In this document: in pieces, positions 8,428-18,205 of the stretch
Position numbering within the stretch: the stretch's first letter is position 1
Layout of the letters: each line of letters opens with the position of its first letter
DNA from: an uncultured Mycoplasmatota bacterium
GTDB taxonomy: Bacteria > Bacillota_I > Bacilli_A > RF39 > UBA660
Direction: 5' to 3'
Assembly (NCBI GenBank): GCA_947652325.1
Contig: CANTCQ010000001.1
Location: 62,001-126,000, forward strand
Length of the DNA stretch: 64,000 nucleotides
Translations under genes and position numbers: made by a program
Notes under the pieces: model-generated
What the model was told of the DNA's origin: nothing
What the model saw: only the letters and a program-made list of their open reading frames with translations
Databases searched by the model: none

Positions 8428-9405
8428 ATGAAAAGATTAAAGAATAAATATTATTTCTGGAGACAGAAAAAAAGATATAAAAAATTTAAAAATTGTAGTT
8501 TACCTTATCCTTTTTGGGATAAAAAACGAGATACTTTTGAATGGGTGTATTTTGATGAATATAGACAAGCTGGTTATGATATACAGATAAGTTTATATGA
8601 AGCGCTAGGGAATGTTTCTAGTAGTGGAGTTACATATCACTATGAAGCTTTAATGTATGGGCGAAAAGATCCAGAAGAAAAAGAAGCTAAGTATCAAATG
8701 ATGGAGAGTCATTGTCATTCTTTTGATGAAGTAGTAAGGCGTGTTTATAGATATCCAGAAACATTTCATATACCTGATGATTGTTTAGAAGAATATAGCA
8801 AACAAGAATTAAGTTTTTTAAAGAAAATGCAAAGCTATTTAAAAGCGATTGGTTTACTAGATGAAAAGGAAAGTTCAGAAATTACAACATTAAATAAAAA
8901 ATGGAAAGAAATTGATGATAAAAAAAGAAAAAGTATAAAAGATTATTTTTTTCTACTAGGCTACTCAAAAAGATGGGAAAAATTAAGAGAAAAAGAAAAT
9001 TTAAAAAGATATACTAATGAAAAAGCGTCGTTGTATAGTTCTTACTATCCTCTTTATACTGAGAAAAAAGGAATAGCAGAAGCTTATTTGAATGGCCAAA
9101 AAGATTATATTTTGAAACGCAAATATTCTTTTGATAAAAAAACACAAGTAGGCGAGCGTTATATGGTTGTAAATGCAAATAACGAATATTGTGGAACCTT
9201 AGAAGTAATTAGTGAAGAATTTATTCCTTTTAAAGAATTAAAAGACGAAATGGTTGATTATAAACTTGCAGGTTATAAAACATTTTTAGAATACAAAAAA
9301 CATTTGTATCAGGATTATCTAGAAAATGCGAAAATGTTTCAAGAAGAATTTACAGAAGAAAGTTTACTTACTTATTTAAAAGTGAAAGTTTTAGAAAAAT
9401 TTTAG
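8428..9405 (+). CDS. probable ASCH-domain protein with unknown N-terminal region
   Basis: A 325-residue cytoplasmic protein. The last ~110 residues (IAEAYLNGQKDYILKRKY..., then VGERYMVVNANNEYCGTLEV, then IPFKEL and LEYKKHLYQ) follow the pattern of ASCH/YhfF-type domains, a PUA-like fold thought to bind RNA or nucleotides. The first ~200 residues are rich in Lys, Tyr and Glu and are not recognised. The start is uncertain: ATG 8428 is preferred (AAGGA at 8409-8413), while an in-frame TTG at 8401 overlaps the Fic stop. It is probably cotranscribed with the Fic gene. Domain call from pattern only. Confidence 0.7.
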   Translation: MKRLKNKYYFWRQKKRYKKFKNCSLPYPFWDKKRDTFEWVYFDEYRQAGYDIQISLYEALGNVSSSGVTYHYEALMYGRKDPEEKEAKYQMMESHCHSFDEVVRRVYRYPETFHIPDDCLEEYSKQELSFLKKMQSYLKAIGLLDEKESSEITTLNKKWKEIDDKKRKSIKDYFFLLGYSKRWEKLREKENLKRYTNEKASLYSSYYPLYTEKKGIAEAYLNGQKDYILKRKYSFDKKTQVGERYMVVNANNEYCGTLEVISEEFIPFKELKDEMVDYKLAGYKTFLEYKKHLYQDYLENAKMFQEEFTEESLLTYLKVKVLEKF

Positions 9406-9574
9406 AATTGAGAATAATATGTTATTCTCTTGGTTCTAAGGATAATTTAAATAATTATATTAATTGTTAACTTAAAGAAATAACACAAGATAATCTAACA
9501 TCAATAACGTTAAATTTGGATACTAATTTAGTAATTAGTAGATATGTATAAATAAAACGAAAAAGTTAAAAATA

Positions 9575-9614
9575 AGAGCAAGGAAAACGTATAGTATTTC
9601 CTTGTTTTGCTTTA
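9575..9614 (+). terminator. terminator (right copy)
   Basis: Duplicate of the hairpin at 6761-6800, stem CAAGGAAA/TTTCCTTG then TTTTGCTTT. It now terminates the Fic/ASCH transcript. Confidence 0.65.
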
Positions 9615-9689
9615 AAATAAGTGTTAGAATATATCATTATAAATTGACTTGTAACATTTAGTATCATTTAGTAAATTTGTGGCCGACAT

Positions 9690-9747
9690 TTCGTGTCCAA
9701 GCAAAAAGTCATATTTTTTGAACTTAAAAAATGAGTTAGGACACGAA
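9690..9747. repeat. long hairpin before uvrB (right copy)
   Basis: Duplicate of 6876-6933 with arms TTCGTGTCC and GGACACGAA. It sits in the leader of the functional uvrB and may influence its expression. Confidence 0.5.
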
Positions 9748-9784
9748 TTTCATGGTTGACTGTAGTCATAATAAGGAGGGCAAT

Positions 9785-11737
9785 ATGTTCAAATTAGTAT
9801 CAAAATATAAACCCAGTGGTGACCAACCACAAGCAATTGATAAGTTAGTAAAAGGAATTGAAAATGGTGAGAAAGAGCAGGTTTTACTGGGGGCTACGGG
9901 AACAGGTAAGACTTTTACGATTGCAAATGTAATAGCCAAAACGAACAAACCAACATTGGTTTTGGCTCATAATAAAACACTTGCGGGACAACTCTATGCG
10001 GAACTCAAGGAGATATTCCCAGAGAATCATGTTGAATATTTTGTCTCCTATTATGATTACTATCAACCAGAGGCTTATGTACCTTCAAGTGATACCTATA
10101 TTGAAAAAGATTCTTCCATTAATGATGAGATTGATGAATTAAGACATGCGGCTACTTCTTCTTTAATTAATAATCCAGATACAATTGTTGTTTCAAGTGT
10201 ATCTTGTATTTATGGTATTGGAGAAAAAGAAGAGTATATTAATAAAATGCTTATTTTAACTGTTGGAGATACGGTAAAGAGAAATACAATTATTAATAAA
10301 TTAGTGGATATGACGTATGAGCGAAGTGATATGGATTTTCATCGTGGCACCTTTAGGGTACGAGGAGATGTTATTGATATAATTCCTGTCAATGAACATG
10401 CGAGTGGTATTAGAATTGAATTATTTGGAGATGAAATTGAAAGAATATATAGTTTTGACCCAGTAACGGGAGCAGTTGTGCAAAATAAAAAATCAATTAC
10501 GATTACTCCAGCAAGTCACTTTGTTACAAGCGATGAAAAAATGAAAGAAGCAATAAAAAGAATTGAAGCAGAGCTTGAAGTACGTTTGAAAGAATTAAAG
10601 AGTCAAAATAAGCTACTGGAAGAACAAAGATTACGTGAACGAACTCTTTATGATATTGAGATGCTTCGAGAAACAGGATTTTGTAATGGCGTTGAGAATT
10701 ACTCGAGACATTTGGCTTTACGTGATGAAGGAGAAACACCTACTTGTTTAATCGATTTTTTTCCCAAAGATTTTTTGTTAGTGGTAGATGAATCGCATGT
10801 TACTTTACCACAGGTGCGAGGCATGTATAACGGGGATAGAATGAGAAAACAAACACTTGTAGATTACGGGTTTCGACTTCCAAGTGCCTTGGATAATCGT
10901 CCCCTTAAATTTGATGAATTTGAGAGTAAAATTCATCAAGCCATTTATGTATCTGCTACACCAGGTGATTATGAACTTGAAAAAACGGATGGGGTATATG
11001 TTGAACAAATTATAAGACCAACGGGACTTTTAGACCCAACCATTGAAGTGAAATTAAGTGAAGGACAAATTGATGATATTATTAATGAAATTCGTATTCG
11101 AAAAGAAAAAAATGAACGTGTTTTAATAACAACTTTAACCATTCGAATGAGCGAGGAACTTACGAATTATCTAAAAGAAATGAATATAAAAGTAGCTTAT
11201 TTGCACAGTGAAATTAAAACATTAGAACGTTTAAAAATTATTCAAGAATTAAGGCTTGGAATATATGATTGTGTGGTTGGAATCAATTTGTTACGAGAAG
11301 GTCTTGATATTCCAGAAGTAAGTTTGATTTGTATTTTGGATGCGGATAAACAAGGTTTTTTACGAAGTAGTAGAAGTCTTATTCAAACGATTGGGCGTGC
11401 TGCTAGAAACGCAAATGGCCATGTTATTATGTATGCAGATATTGTTTCAGAAGCTATGGATATAGCTATAAGAGAAACGGCCAGACGGCGTGAATTGCAA
11501 GAATTCTACAATAAAGAATATGGAATTGTTCCAAGAACGATTGAAAAAGAAGTTAAAGAAGTTGTAAGTAATTCTTTAGAGAATAATGAAAAAATAAGAA
11601 AAGAAAAAATGAATAAAAAAGAAAAAGAAAAATTAATGCAACGTATAGAAGAAGAAATGAAGGAAGCAGCTAAAAATTTAGACTTTGAGCGAGCAATGGA
11701 ACTAAGAAATGTATTATTCGAAATGAAAAGTGAATAA
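9785..11737 (+). CDS. uvrB: UvrABC excinuclease subunit B
   Basis: A 650-residue DNA-damage helicase subunit, normal length for UvrB. It opens with [18 protein letters not shown] and Walker A GATGTGKT (36-43). It has the beta-hairpin [10 protein letters not shown] that locks onto damaged DNA, the DESH helicase motif, IGRAARN and a C-terminal UVR motif ([20 protein letters not shown]) for UvrC contact. ATG 9785 has GGAGG spaced correctly; an in-frame ATG at 9752 lies before the ribosome site and is rejected. uvrA, which often follows uvrB, is not next. The 5' end and upstream region are duplicated at 6720. Confidence 0.98.
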   Translation: MFKLVSKYKPSGDQPQAIDKLVKGIENGEKEQVLLGATGTGKTFTIANVIAKTNKPTLVLAHNKTLAGQLYAELKEIFPENHVEYFVSYYDYYQPEAYVPSSDTYIEKDSSINDEIDELRHAATSSLINNPDTIVVSSVSCIYGIGEKEEYINKMLILTVGDTVKRNTIINKLVDMTYERSDMDFHRGTFRVRGDVIDIIPVNEHASGIRIELFGDEIERIYSFDPVTGAVVQNKKSITITPASHFVTSDEKMKEAIKRIEAELEVRLKELKSQNKLLEEQRLRERTLYDIEMLRETGFCNGVENYSRHLALRDEGETPTCLIDFFPKDFLLVVDESHVTLPQVRGMYNGDRMRKQTLVDYGFRLPSALDNRPLKFDEFESKIHQAIYVSATPGDYELEKTDGVYVEQIIRPTGLLDPTIEVKLSEGQIDDIINEIRIRKEKNERVLITTLTIRMSEELTNYLKEMNIKVAYLHSEIKTLERLKIIQELRLGIYDCVVGINLLREGLDIPEVSLICILDADKQGFLRSSRSLIQTIGRAARNANGHVIMYADIVSEAMDIAIRETARRRELQEFYNKEYGIVPRTIEKEVKEVVSNSLENNEKIRKEKMNKKEKEKLMQRIEEEMKEAAKNLDFERAMELRNVLFEMKSE

Positions 11738-11802
11738 TTCCATATTAAATTGTGTAAAATGTTAAATAAATGTGATATTCTATAATCAGGAGTTGGCAGG
11801 CT

Positions 11803-13176
11803 ATGGAAGTTGATACAGTATTAAGAGAAATTAGTAAATATTCTTTTATTAAAGAAAATTTGTTTTCCTTTTTGTTGCAAAAAAGTCAAAAGTTTTCCTC
11901 TTTTTTCTTTTATAAACACATGCTTTTGGACATCGTTGAATGTGAAAATCATATAGAGCCATTAATTGCAAGTTATTTTAATCTTGAATATGGAAAGAAT
12001 TCTGAAGAAGAAATGATTCTTTATTTTCAAAATAGAAAGGTAAAAAAAGAAGCAAAAGAACTTTTGGAGTTATGCAATGAAAAAATAAAAATGGTAATGG
12101 TTGATTTTTTAAACGGAGAAGGTAAATACTTAAAAGAAGTTCTTACTTATGGTCAAACTTTATATACTTTTTCTTCTTTGTATTTTGAAAAAGTAGAGAA
12201 AAAGGCGGAGTCGTTTTTAACTGAGTATGAGAAAATTTTAGAAAAGATGGAATTACAAGATACTAAAATGCTTGCCCTTCGAAAAGAGAAAAAAGAAATG
12301 CAAAAACAACTTAAAAATAAGGAGCCTTTTGTTTTTGTAGAAAAAAAAAGAAAACGAAAAAAAGAAATAGAAATTTTACATACTTATAAATATTTTAAAA
12401 AAATAATTTGTAAAAAATATGAAAGAAAAATAGAAAAAAAAATTAATATTTTGCAGAAAGAAAAAACAGATTTTCAAAAGCAAATAGAGGATTTATTTCA
12501 ACAACTTTCTTTGCTTTTTGAAGAGAATCATTTAGAAACCTTTTGGTATATGATTATGAAAAAATATGATTATTATGCTAAACAAAAATCATGGAAAGAA
12601 ATTTTAAATCATATGTTGCTACAAGGAAAAAACTATTCTGCTTTTTTGGAAGAAATGTATGCTTGTGCAAAGCTTGTGCAAAACTATTTTAATTTGAGTG
12701 GATATGTACGTCATGGCAATTCATTTTTGTTTGTGTGTAAAAAAATACGCCAATGTTTTGTAGAGGTCGGTTTTTTTAAAGAAGCAAAAAAAGAAGAAGA
12801 AGGTATTCGTACAGTTAATATAAAAGAAGCTAATGAATTCTATTGTGTTCCAGAGTTTACAGAATTACCAAAAAAAATAGAAGATTTTGCTTCTCAATTT
12901 TTAAAAATTCTTTCTATAAAAGATTCTATTCCGTTCGTGAAAAAGTGTAGTGAATTCCATTTTGATTTTTTATGGATATATCCTTTTTTAGAAGAGAATA
13001 AAAGAACGGCGAAAGTTTTACTTGCGCTTATGTTTACTTCTCATAATATTATTTTACCAGTTAAATATATTTTAGAAAATAGGTGTATGCATTCTATTTA
13101 CCAAACGTATGGAGAAACAGAAGTGGAATTATTAACACGATATCGCTATTTTTATACAGGAAAAAATTTATTTTAA
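11803..13176 (+). CDS. protein with degenerate Fic-like motif (probable pseudoenzyme)
   Basis: A 457-residue protein. The middle (about 150-240) is a Lys/Glu-rich coiled coil. Near the C-terminus, FHFDFLWIYPFLEENKRTAK (residues about 387-406) lines up with the Fic pattern fxxIHPFxDGNGRxxR. The catalytic His is Tyr393, DGNGR is replaced by EENKR and the final Arg is Lys. The flanking helices (VLLALMFTSHNIILPV) keep the Fic shape. Inactive for AMP transfer if the alignment holds; it may be a binding or scaffold protein. ATG 11803 follows AGGAGTTGG. No other family recognised. Confidence 0.6.
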   Translation: MEVDTVLREISKYSFIKENLFSFLLQKSQKFSSFFFYKHMLLDIVECENHIEPLIASYFNLEYGKNSEEEMILYFQNRKVKKEAKELLELCNEKIKMVMVDFLNGEGKYLKEVLTYGQTLYTFSSLYFEKVEKKAESFLTEYEKILEKMELQDTKMLALRKEKKEMQKQLKNKEPFVFVEKKRKRKKEIEILHTYKYFKKIICKKYERKIEKKINILQKEKTDFQKQIEDLFQQLSLLFEENHLETFWYMIMKKYDYYAKQKSWKEILNHMLLQGKNYSAFLEEMYACAKLVQNYFNLSGYVRHGNSFLFVCKKIRQCFVEVGFFKEAKKEEEGIRTVNIKEANEFYCVPEFTELPKKIEDFASQFLKILSIKDSIPFVKKCSEFHFDFLWIYPFLEENKRTAKVLLALMFTSHNIILPVKYILENRCMHSIYQTYGETEVELLTRYRYFYTGKNLF

Positions 13177-13234
13177 ATAAGTTGTAATTTTATAAAATTG
13201 TGTTATACTACCAAAAGTCAAAGGGAGTGGTGAA

Positions 13235-14851
13235 GTGGAAAAAATATATATTTTTGGACATCAAAAACCTGATACAGATAGTGTTTGCGCAAGTATTAGC
13301 TTATCTTATTTGAAAAATAAATTAGGATACAATACAGTTCCAAAAGTGCTTGGACATATTAATCAAGAATCGAAGTATGTACTTGATTATTTTGGAGTGA
13401 AAGAACCAGAATATTTAAATGATGTTAAAGTGCAAATACGAAACATGAACTACAACAGAAATGCTTTTGTTTATGAAACAAGTTCTATAAATGATGCTTT
13501 TTTCATTATGCAAAAAGAAGAAGAAACAGGAATTTGTGTAGTAGATGAAAATAAAAAATTAAAGGGACTAATCACTTTAAAAGAATTAGCGAAACAATTA
13601 ATAAATGGAGATAAAAATATTCTTTGTACCAATATACAAAATATCTTATCTGTTTTAAATGGTAAAATTGTCTTGTCATTTAGTGAAGAAATAAAGGGTA
13701 AAATAGTGGCTGCTAGTTTTCAGAGTCAAACGATATTAAATGAAATTGTTTTGTCTTCTGAGAATATCATGATTGTTGGAGACCGCTATAAAGTTTTAGA
13801 ATACGCTATTATTTCCGGAGTACAACTTATTATTGTAACAGGCGGTTATGATTTACCTGTTGACCTTTTAGATAAAGCAAAAGAAAATAAAATTAATATA
13901 ATAAAAACAGAATTGGATACTTATCATACTGCCAATACTATTTTGCTTTCAAATTTTGTTTCCACTATTTTAGAAGTTACTGCTCCTATTACAGTAAACT
14001 CTTTGGACTATCGTACCGACTTTTTAGAGTTAAGTGAAAAAACAGGGCATACAAATTATCCTGTTGTTAATAAATCAAATAAATTTATGGGATTATTAAA
14101 AATTAATGAAGTGAATCAATTTGAAAAATTAAAAGTTATTTTAGTAGACCATAATGGTTTTAGTCAAAGTGTTGATGGAATTGGAGAAGCTATTATTGAA
14201 GAAATTATTGACCATCACAATTTACTTAATATTGGAACGCCCAATCCTATCAATTTTAGAAGTATGCCTGTAGGATGTACATGTACTATTATTTATCATA
14301 TGTTTAAAGAGAATGGAGTAGAAATTCCAAAAGATATTGCTGGTCTTATGTTATCTGCTATTTTATCTGATACATTACTTTTAAAATCTGTGACTGCTAC
14401 AGAAGAAGATAAAAAAGTGGTTAAAGATTTAGCTATAATTGCAAAAGTTGATGTAAAAACATATGGTCATGATATGGTGAAAGCTGGATTTTCTATTAAA
14501 GGAAAAAAGGCAGAAGATTTATTAGAAGAAGATATTAAAACTTTTAGAACAAATAATAAAGTGGCGGGAATTAGTCAAATATTTACCATGGACTATGAGG
14601 ACATAAAAGCGGATATGGAAAATTTTATAGATAAAATTGATATTTTAGCAAGTAGTAAATTTGATTTGGTTATTGCTTTGATTACTGATATTGAAAAAAA
14701 CGGGTCTTATGTTTTTTATGACCGAAAATCAGAAAGTCTTATACGAGATATTTTTAATGATGAGAATTTTGTACAAGGAAGTTATATACAAGATTTATTA
14801 TCTAGAAAAAAGCAGTTGGTTCCCAATGTTATGGAAGTTTTAGAAAAATAG
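13235..14851 (+). CDS. ppaC: Manganese-dependent inorganic pyrophosphatase with CBS and DRTGG domains
   Basis: A 538-residue family II pyrophosphatase, hydrolysing PPi to phosphate in the cytoplasm. The N-terminal DHH domain starts with FGHQKPDTDSVCA, with Mn-binding His and Asp. A regulatory insert follows: CBS-like segments (about 70-115 and 245-295) and a DRTGG-like domain between them. DHH is at 326-328. A C-terminal DHHA2 domain begins after about 430. CBS-type members of this length are regulated by adenine nucleotides. The start is GTG 13235 behind AAGGGAGTGG. Confidence 0.95.
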   Translation: MEKIYIFGHQKPDTDSVCASISLSYLKNKLGYNTVPKVLGHINQESKYVLDYFGVKEPEYLNDVKVQIRNMNYNRNAFVYETSSINDAFFIMQKEEETGICVVDENKKLKGLITLKELAKQLINGDKNILCTNIQNILSVLNGKIVLSFSEEIKGKIVAASFQSQTILNEIVLSSENIMIVGDRYKVLEYAIISGVQLIIVTGGYDLPVDLLDKAKENKINIIKTELDTYHTANTILLSNFVSTILEVTAPITVNSLDYRTDFLELSEKTGHTNYPVVNKSNKFMGLLKINEVNQFEKLKVILVDHNGFSQSVDGIGEAIIEEIIDHHNLLNIGTPNPINFRSMPVGCTCTIIYHMFKENGVEIPKDIAGLMLSAILSDTLLLKSVTATEEDKKVVKDLAIIAKVDVKTYGHDMVKAGFSIKGKKAEDLLEEDIKTFRTNNKVAGISQIFTMDYEDIKADMENFIDKIDILASSKFDLVIALITDIEKNGSYVFYDRKSESLIRDIFNDENFVQGSYIQDLLSRKKQLVPNVMEVLEK

Positions 14852-15080
14852 AAACAATCTATTTTTTTATTTTAAAACTTTCGTTTAGTTGATAGGTGAA
14901 TAAGTAAAATAAAAGTATGTTATTCATAATAAATTAAGATTATATGTTTTCAATTATTTGTTTCATTTTTTATGAAAATAAATGTCAAAAAAGAATAAAA
15001 TTTCTAATTCTCTTTGTTGCAAATTGCATTTTCATATGCTATTATGTTATTAGTGTAAGAATAAAGGGAGTGGCTAAAGT

Positions 15081-16850
15081 ATGCAAGCTGATATTTTAAA
15101 AAAGGTTGATGTCTTGGCTGATATGGCTGGAGCATCACCTAATGTTGAGCAATTAAAAGCAGAAATGAAAGAAATTTCAAAGGAAAAAGAAGAACGTATA
15201 GATACACTTACTTCTCTTCGCGAAGCAAAAGAAGAGGAAAAATATTTTAGATCAAGTGAAAAATTACTTGATGAAAATATTAGCGCAAGTTTAGAAGCAA
15301 AAATTAAGAAACAAGAGAAATCTATTCGAAAATTACAAAAGCAAATTGATGAGACCGTAGTAAAAGAAACAAATATACATAACCAAGTTTCTCAACTTAA
15401 AGAAGAATTACAAAAAAGTAATGGTTATATAGAAATTTTAACTTCACGCATTGCATCAATTAAAGATTCTTCAACTGGTAATTATTTTAAAAATTTATTA
15501 GTGGAAGAAAATAAAAAAGTAGAAACATTAGCCGCTTCACTAACTGCGCTTGAAAAAGAATATGAAGAAATTTTAGAAAGCTTAAATTATTTAAATCTTG
15601 CAATGGAAGAAATGACTAAAAAATTAAATAATGAGAAAATAAAACTACAAGAAACAAAAGCAAACTTAATAAATCCTATATCTTATATTGATGAAGATTT
15701 AAAAGAACGTGATGAAGAGGAAATAAAAAATATTCAAAAGAAGATTGGAATACTTGATAAACGTCGATTAGAAATCATTACTGACCCTGCCATAATTGCG
15801 AATGATGCAAAAGAACTTATTATTAATGGAGATAGTGTAAATGCTTTAAATAAAATACAGGAATTGGTAACAATTGTAAAGTCTAAACCTTATATGGATA
15901 TTCCAACCAGTAATGAACTTACTTCTATGCTTCAAGAAGAAGAAGAAACTGCTATTGAAGCAAGAGATGAATTTGCATCTATTATTGATACCAAAGATTA
16001 TTTAGGGTATGATTCACAAGTTGTAGAAGAAAGAATTAATTTTTTAAATAGTGAAATTTATACTTTAGAAGAAAAAATAAATATAGCAAGAGAAGAAATT
16101 CAAAATATTGACACTATTGAATTTCAGTCGCTTACCTCTAAACTTGACGAAACAGTGAAAATTTATAATCAACTTTTACAAGAATTAGCTGAATATAAGA
16201 TAATTATCGAAACTGGTAATGAAGATAAAACACCAAAAAGAAGAGCCATTTTGGCGGCTGCTTATGATAGGAAACAAAAAGAAGTAGAAAATGTTTTTAA
16301 AATTATCGAAAATTATAAAATAAATCAAAAAAATTTAATTCAAAAAGCTTATGCTTTAGAAACAAAAGAAATTTTAAATTATCAAAAAGAAATTCAAGAT
16401 TATAAAGAAGAAATTTTAGAAATGAATCGTTTGCTTGCGAGTGTAAATTCTACTAAAGATGTTTTAGCAATTGAAAATGATAAACAGAAATTAAAAGAGC
16501 TTGATGATAAAGTAAAAAGTATTAAGCATCGACAAAAATATAGCCAAACTCCAAGTGAAATATATGATGAAATTGAAATTTATTTAAGCACCTTAGAAAA
16601 TAATCAAAGCACTATGGAAATAGTAGAAGAAAAAGTAGAAGGTCCGTCTATACTAGAGCAAAATAGTATAGAAAATACTGATTTGTTTTCTAATATAATG
16701 AATGAGCTTCCAACCATTCCAGAAGTCGAAGATACTTTAGAAAGAATAAAAGTAATTGGACTTGAAAAAATAGAAGAGGATAATCCTTTTATGATAGGAA
16801 AATATACAGAAGATGAGTTAAAGCAACCTAATGAAAATAGTGAGGCGTAA
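15081..16850 (+). CDS. long coiled-coil cytoplasmic protein, function unknown
   Basis: A 589-residue protein with no signal peptide or membrane helix, consisting mostly of Glu/Lys/Leu heptad-like sequence (about 20-480). The C-terminal ~100 residues are acidic and loop-rich. ATG 15081 follows AAGGGAGTGG. It ends three bases before the next small gene, so the two form an operon. No family is recognised. The layout suggests a structural or tethering protein in the cytoplasm; that is inference. The 229-bp gap before it holds its promoter region and nothing else visible. Confidence 0.75.
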   Translation: MQADILKKVDVLADMAGASPNVEQLKAEMKEISKEKEERIDTLTSLREAKEEEKYFRSSEKLLDENISASLEAKIKKQEKSIRKLQKQIDETVVKETNIHNQVSQLKEELQKSNGYIEILTSRIASIKDSSTGNYFKNLLVEENKKVETLAASLTALEKEYEEILESLNYLNLAMEEMTKKLNNEKIKLQETKANLINPISYIDEDLKERDEEEIKNIQKKIGILDKRRLEIITDPAIIANDAKELIINGDSVNALNKIQELVTIVKSKPYMDIPTSNELTSMLQEEEETAIEARDEFASIIDTKDYLGYDSQVVEERINFLNSEIYTLEEKINIAREEIQNIDTIEFQSLTSKLDETVKIYNQLLQELAEYKIIIETGNEDKTPKRRAILAAAYDRKQKEVENVFKIIENYKINQKNLIQKAYALETKEILNYQKEIQDYKEEILEMNRLLASVNSTKDVLAIENDKQKLKELDDKVKSIKHRQKYSQTPSEIYDEIEIYLSTLENNQSTMEIVEEKVEGPSILEQNSIENTDLFSNIMNELPTIPEVEDTLERIKVIGLEKIEEDNPFMIGKYTEDELKQPNENSEA

Positions 16851-16853
16851 AAT

Positions 16854-17084
16854 ATGGGATTAGAATTGAATACAATTATAACTTTAGAAAATCAAGAAAA
16901 ATATCATGTGCTAAAAGAAATTATGTATGAAGGAAAAAAATATTTTTTGGTAAAATTTATAGAAGAAAGTAATGAAAATGTGATTTTGGAAGAAGAACTC
17001 GAGGGATTAGACATTTATGTAAAAAAAGTAATAAATATTGAATTATTAGAAAAATTGAATCTTTTATTTGAAACTCAAGAATAA
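16854..17084 (+). CDS. DUF1292-like small protein
   Basis: A 76-residue acidic protein. The pattern ITLENQEKYHVLKEIMYEGKKYFLVKF followed by an acidic tail resembles DUF1292-type proteins of Bacillota, whose role is unknown. It starts three bases after the coiled-coil gene stop and is presumably cotranslated with it. The family assignment rests on pattern only. Confidence 0.7.
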   Translation: MGLELNTIITLENQEKYHVLKEIMYEGKKYFLVKFIEESNENVILEEELEGLDIYVKKVINIELLEKLNLLFETQE

Positions 17085-17097
17085 TTTTTGAGTTTTT
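17071..17097 (+). terminator. terminator after the DUF1292-like gene
   Basis: AAACTCAA/TTGAGTTT stem, followed by T residues. The stop codon of the preceding gene lies in the loop. Confidence 0.75.
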
Positions 17098-17101
17098 TTA
17101 T

Positions 17102-17130
17102 TTAAAAAAAAGAAATTTAAAAATTTCTAA
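17102..17130 (-). terminator. terminator of gmk (minus strand)
   Basis: Read on the minus strand: AGAAATTT/AAATTTCT stem followed by a run of eight T. It lies at the 3' end of gmk. Confidence 0.7.
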
Positions 17131-17813
17131 TTTAATTTGTTTTTATATAAAGGAGAATTATCAAATTCTTTATTCATTAAAAATTCATGGATAATTTCTT
17201 CTTGGTTTTCTACAGCAATTTCTTCAATTCTGTCTACGCGACACTTTTCACTAAGTAAAATGGCTTCGATTTTTTCCACTGCTTTTTCTATTTCATCATT
17301 TATAACTACATAGTTGTACTTTGGGATTTCGTTGATTTCTTGATAAGCAGTTTGAAATCTTTTGATAATTTGTTCGTTTGTTTCTTGGCCACGTGCTTTG
17401 ATACGTCTTTTTACTTCTTCCATACTGGGAGCCATAATGAATATTAAAATCGTTTCTGGAAACATTTCTTTTATTTTTTGTGCTCCGTTAACTTCTACTT
17501 CTAATACAACATCGTGTCCTGTATCCAATATTTTTTTAATTTCTGTTTTTGGCGTTCCGTAGTAATTTCCGCTATATTTTACATACTCTAATAATTCATC
17601 ATTCTTTATTTTTTTTTCAAATTCTTCTTTGGAAATAAAATGGTATTTCACACCATTTTTATCGCCCTCTCGCATTGCTCTTGAAGTATAGGAGATAGAA
17701 AGTGAAAGATTGTTGTTTCTCTCTAATAATTTTTCTATAACTGTTCCTTTCCCAGCACAAGTAGTTCCAGAAATAATAATTAAATTTCCTTGTTTTTTTT
17801 GTTTTATCATCAA
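17127..17813 (-). CDS. gmk: Guanylate kinase
   Basis: A 228-residue P-loop kinase converting GMP to GDP. The P-loop is GTTCAGKGT (16-24), where most relatives have GPSGxGKGT. GMP-binding residues lie in SISYTSRAMREGDKNGVKYHF, the YGTPK segment is intact, and the lid has RIKARGQE. A C-terminal extension of about 25 residues (after RVDRIEEI) is longer than usual. It is transcribed against its neighbours and ends in its own terminator. Confidence 0.95.
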   Translation of the reverse strand: MMIKQKKQGNLIIISGTTCAGKGTVIEKLLERNNNLSLSISYTSRAMREGDKNGVKYHFISKEEFEKKIKNDELLEYVKYSGNYYGTPKTEIKKILDTGHDVVLEVEVNGAQKIKEMFPETILIFIMAPSMEEVKRRIKARGQETNEQIIKRFQTAYQEINEIPKYNYVVINDEIEKAVEKIEAILLSEKCRVDRIEEIAVENQEEIIHEFLMNKEFDNSPLYKNKLN

Positions 17814-18150
17814 ATTTCCCTTTCTTTTTGCAATACATTATATCATGGTATAGAGAGTATGTGTAAATAACTTTTTTTATTTGGAGTTATAAATAGTATT
17901 AAGGGATTTTAAGAATGAAGCTAGGCTTGGACACTTTATAATGAAATGGATAAAAAAGAGAAATATCGTTTAAATTTTGTTTAGAGTATTTATTTTGTTA
18001 ATAAAAAATTTTAAGAATGCTATAATGGGCATTATTATAAAAATACAGTGTTTTTCTTTTAAATATTATTGAAAGATTTTAAAAGATAAAAGTATGTAAG
18101 GAAATAGGAAATAGAGTTTTAAGAAAGATGATTAAAAATATTAAAATATC

Positions 18151-18179
18151 TTTACAAAAAATGGAAGAATTTGTATAAT
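18151..18179 (+). promoter_or_regulatory. sigma-A promoter of rubrerythrin
   Basis: TTTACA (18151-18156), 17-base spacer, TATAAT (18174-18179). It places the start point near 18186, so an in-frame ATG at 18185 cannot be the translation start. The 392 bases from 17814 to 18205 hold no gene: the gmk promoter side, AT-rich sequence with a second TATAAT at about 18020, and this promoter. No convincing PerR box was found. Confidence 0.8.
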
Positions 18180-18205
18180 ATTTTATGAAAAGTGAGGTAG
18201 ATATT

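Larger units (their letters stand above)
9534..10054. repeat. 521-bp direct repeat, right copy
   Basis: The second copy of 6720-7240. Here it continues into intact uvrB. The 379 bases from 9406 to 9784 hold no gene: about 130 bases of unassigned AT-rich sequence, then this repeat with its terminator (9575-9614), hairpin (9690-9747) and the uvrB ribosome site. Confidence 0.97.

Noticed and set aside
6720-10054. Prophage or complete integrative element
   Set aside because: No integrase, transposase, relaxase or phage structural gene is present between or near the repeats; only a duplication with cargo can be claimed.
18018-18040. PerR-type box upstream of rubrerythrin
   Set aside because: TATAAT and ATTATTATAA are present but spacing and symmetry do not fit the PerR consensus.
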